Of a DNA stretch of 6,453 nucleotides, positions 5,413-6,453 are shown in pieces. Source of the stretch: Actinomycetota bacterium. Lineage in GTDB: Bacteria; Cyanobacteriota; Vampirovibrionia; Obscuribacterales; Obscuribacteraceae. Where the stretch lies: NCBI GenBank assembly GCA_903970355.1, contig CAJCIF010000252.1:1-6453 (forward strand). The letters are read 5' to 3'. Made by a program: the position numbers and the translations under genes. The first letter of the stretch is position 1. The number at the start of each line of letters is the position of its first letter. The notes under the pieces were generated by a model. The model was not told the DNA's origin. It saw only the letters and a list, made by a program, of their open reading frames with translations, and made no database searches.

Positions 5413-6453
5413 CTATTTTACGCTGGAAGAAGCCTTGTCAAAATTGACGACACTTATAGATCTTGCCTCACTATCGCTTTGAGTGGCAGGCAGTTCTTCC
5501 GTCAACAATTTGCGCAATGTCGTTGCGTAAAGGTCCAGTTCCGCTTTCTTATTGGTTTCAGTGACAGCAATGAGAATGCCGTTTTCAATTGGAATAGAGG
5601 CATTGCTGAGATTGATGCCGCCTAGAACGCCGTTTTCGGCGAGGCTTTTCAAAACGAGAGCGGATGAATAAGGAGTTGTGATCGCAAATTCATTAAAGAA
5701 AGGTGCATCAAAGGCCAGCTCTACTCCCGGTATTTTGCGCAGTTCTTCAGCGAGATAGTGAGCACGTTCCAGGCTCAGTTTAGCCACTTCCGCCAAACCT
5801 TTCGGTCCGAGGCAAGCAAGATAAACCAGCATGGCAAGCGCATTTAAAGCCTGGTTGGTGCAAATGTTTGATGTTGCTTTAGCCCGTCTTATGTGTTGCT
5901 CGCGGGTTTGCAAAGTAAGTGTGTATGCGGTTTGACCACTGGCATCAACTGTTTTGCCGGCTAAGCGCCCCGGTAATTGCCGAATAAACTCTTTGCGGCA
6001 AGCCATGTATCCTGCCGAAGGACCGCCAAAAGAGAGGAAGTTGCCGCAGGCTTGAGCATCGCCAACCACAATATCGGCAAGAAATTCGCCCGGCGATTTT
6101 AAAAGGGCAAGGCTAATTGGTTCTGTCACTACAATAAGTAGAGCGCCATTTTCATGAGCAATCTTTTGAGCCTGGCCAATATCTTCAATCAATCCGAAAT
6201 AGTTCGGATACTGCACGATGATTGCGGCAGCGTCTTTTGCTTCTTTTATAGTGAGGACATCTGTTAATCCACCATTGAGAGAGAGCGTATCAATATTGAG
6301 ATCGCAGGCGTGCGCATATGTTTCAGTGACCGCTGCGTACTCAGGATTGACAGACGGACTGAGATAAATTTTCTGGCGGCCTGTGACACGGCTCGCCATA
6401 AGAGCAGCTTCCGCACAGGCGGTTGGCCCGTCGTACATGGAAGCATTGGCCAC
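5413..6453 (-). CDS. gcvPA: Glycine dehydrogenase (decarboxylating) subunit 1, N-terminus missing
   Basis: GcvPA pairs with GcvPB to form the P-protein of the glycine cleavage system, which decarboxylates glycine and hands the aminomethyl group to lipoylated H-protein. The window holds the C-terminal 346 residues. The reading frame is open at the right edge, and the first visible residues, VANASMYDGPTA, match an internal motif normally some 125 residues into the protein, so the edge GTG is a valine and not a start. Diagnostic motifs are GDAQACGNFLSFGGPSAGYMA (131-151), PGRLAGKTVD (161-170), LTLQTREQHIRRAKAT (179-194), SNICTNQALNAL (195-206) and AVTETN (296-301). The pyridoxal-phosphate lysine belongs to the B subunit and is not expected here. 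A tail rich in Ser, Asp and Glu follows about residue 320. The next gene downstream is lepB, not gcvPB, so the partner subunit must be upstream beyond the edge or elsewhere. Confidence 0.95.
   Translation of the reverse strand: MANASMYDGPTACAEAALMASRVTGRQKIYLSPSVNPEYAAVTETYAHACDLNIDTLSLNGGLTDVLTIKEAKDAAAIIVQYPNYFGLIEDIGQAQKIAHENGALLIVVTEPISLALLKSPGEFLADIVVGDAQACGNFLSFGGPSAGYMACRKEFIRQLPGRLAGKTVDASGQTAYTLTLQTREQHIRRAKATSNICTNQALNALAMLVYLACLGPKGLAEVAKLSLERAHYLAEELRKIPGVELAFDAPFFNEFAITTPYSSALVLKSLAENGVLGGINLSNASIPIENGILIAVTETNKKAELDLYATTLRKLLTEELPATQSDSEARSISVVNFDKASSSVK

Noticed and set aside
6451..6453. GTG at the window edge as the start of the glycine dehydrogenase gene
   Set aside because: The residues that follow (ANASMYDG) are an internal motif of GcvPA, so the codon is an internal valine and the gene is truncated by the window.

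Overview
The window is bacterial chromosomal DNA of roughly balanced base composition, with compact gene packing and no sign of mobile elements, CRISPR arrays, tRNA or rRNA. Six protein-coding genes can be supported. Two are cut by the window edges. The host cannot be fixed from sequence alone. A separate GcvPA-type glycine dehydrogenase subunit, a GAF/HD-GYP regulator and an RNase J-family protein together suggest a non-model environmental bacterium. A Melainabacteria/Vampirovibrionia (Obscuribacter-like) origin is a low-confidence guess.

Layout: (i) Positions 1-232, minus strand, hold the N-terminal 77 codons of an AMP-binding (acyl-CoA synthetase/adenylating) enzyme that runs off the left edge. 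(ii) A 54-bp divergent gap separates it from a plus-strand RNase J-family gene (287-2038). Its fold is clearly recognisable, but most metal-binding residues are replaced. (iii) Converging on it, with a 23-nt antisense overlap, is a minus-strand gene for a predicted exported protein of unknown function (2016-2825, GTG start). (iv) 27 bp upstream of that gene and on the same strand is a GAF/HD-GYP predicted cyclic-di-GMP phosphodiesterase (2853-4313), probably co-transcribed with it. (v) After a 208-bp gap come lepB, signal peptidase I (4522-5328), and 84 bp further, gcvPA, glycine dehydrogenase subunit 1 (5413 to the right edge, N-terminus missing). Five of the six genes lie on the minus strand. 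The RNase J-like gene is the only plus-strand one.

How they fit together: there is no single obvious pathway. LepB would process exported proteins such as the unknown secreted protein. The HD-GYP protein is a signalling enzyme whose GAF domain carries a complete NKFDE cyclic-nucleotide-binding signature, so it may couple one nucleotide second messenger to another. GcvPA belongs to glycine cleavage, but its usual partner gcvPB does not follow it. The most notable object is the RNase J homologue, which looks like a pseudoenzyme kept as an intact 583-codon reading frame. No stretch above 300 bp lacks a gene; the longest gap is the 208 bp between lepB and the HD-GYP gene.
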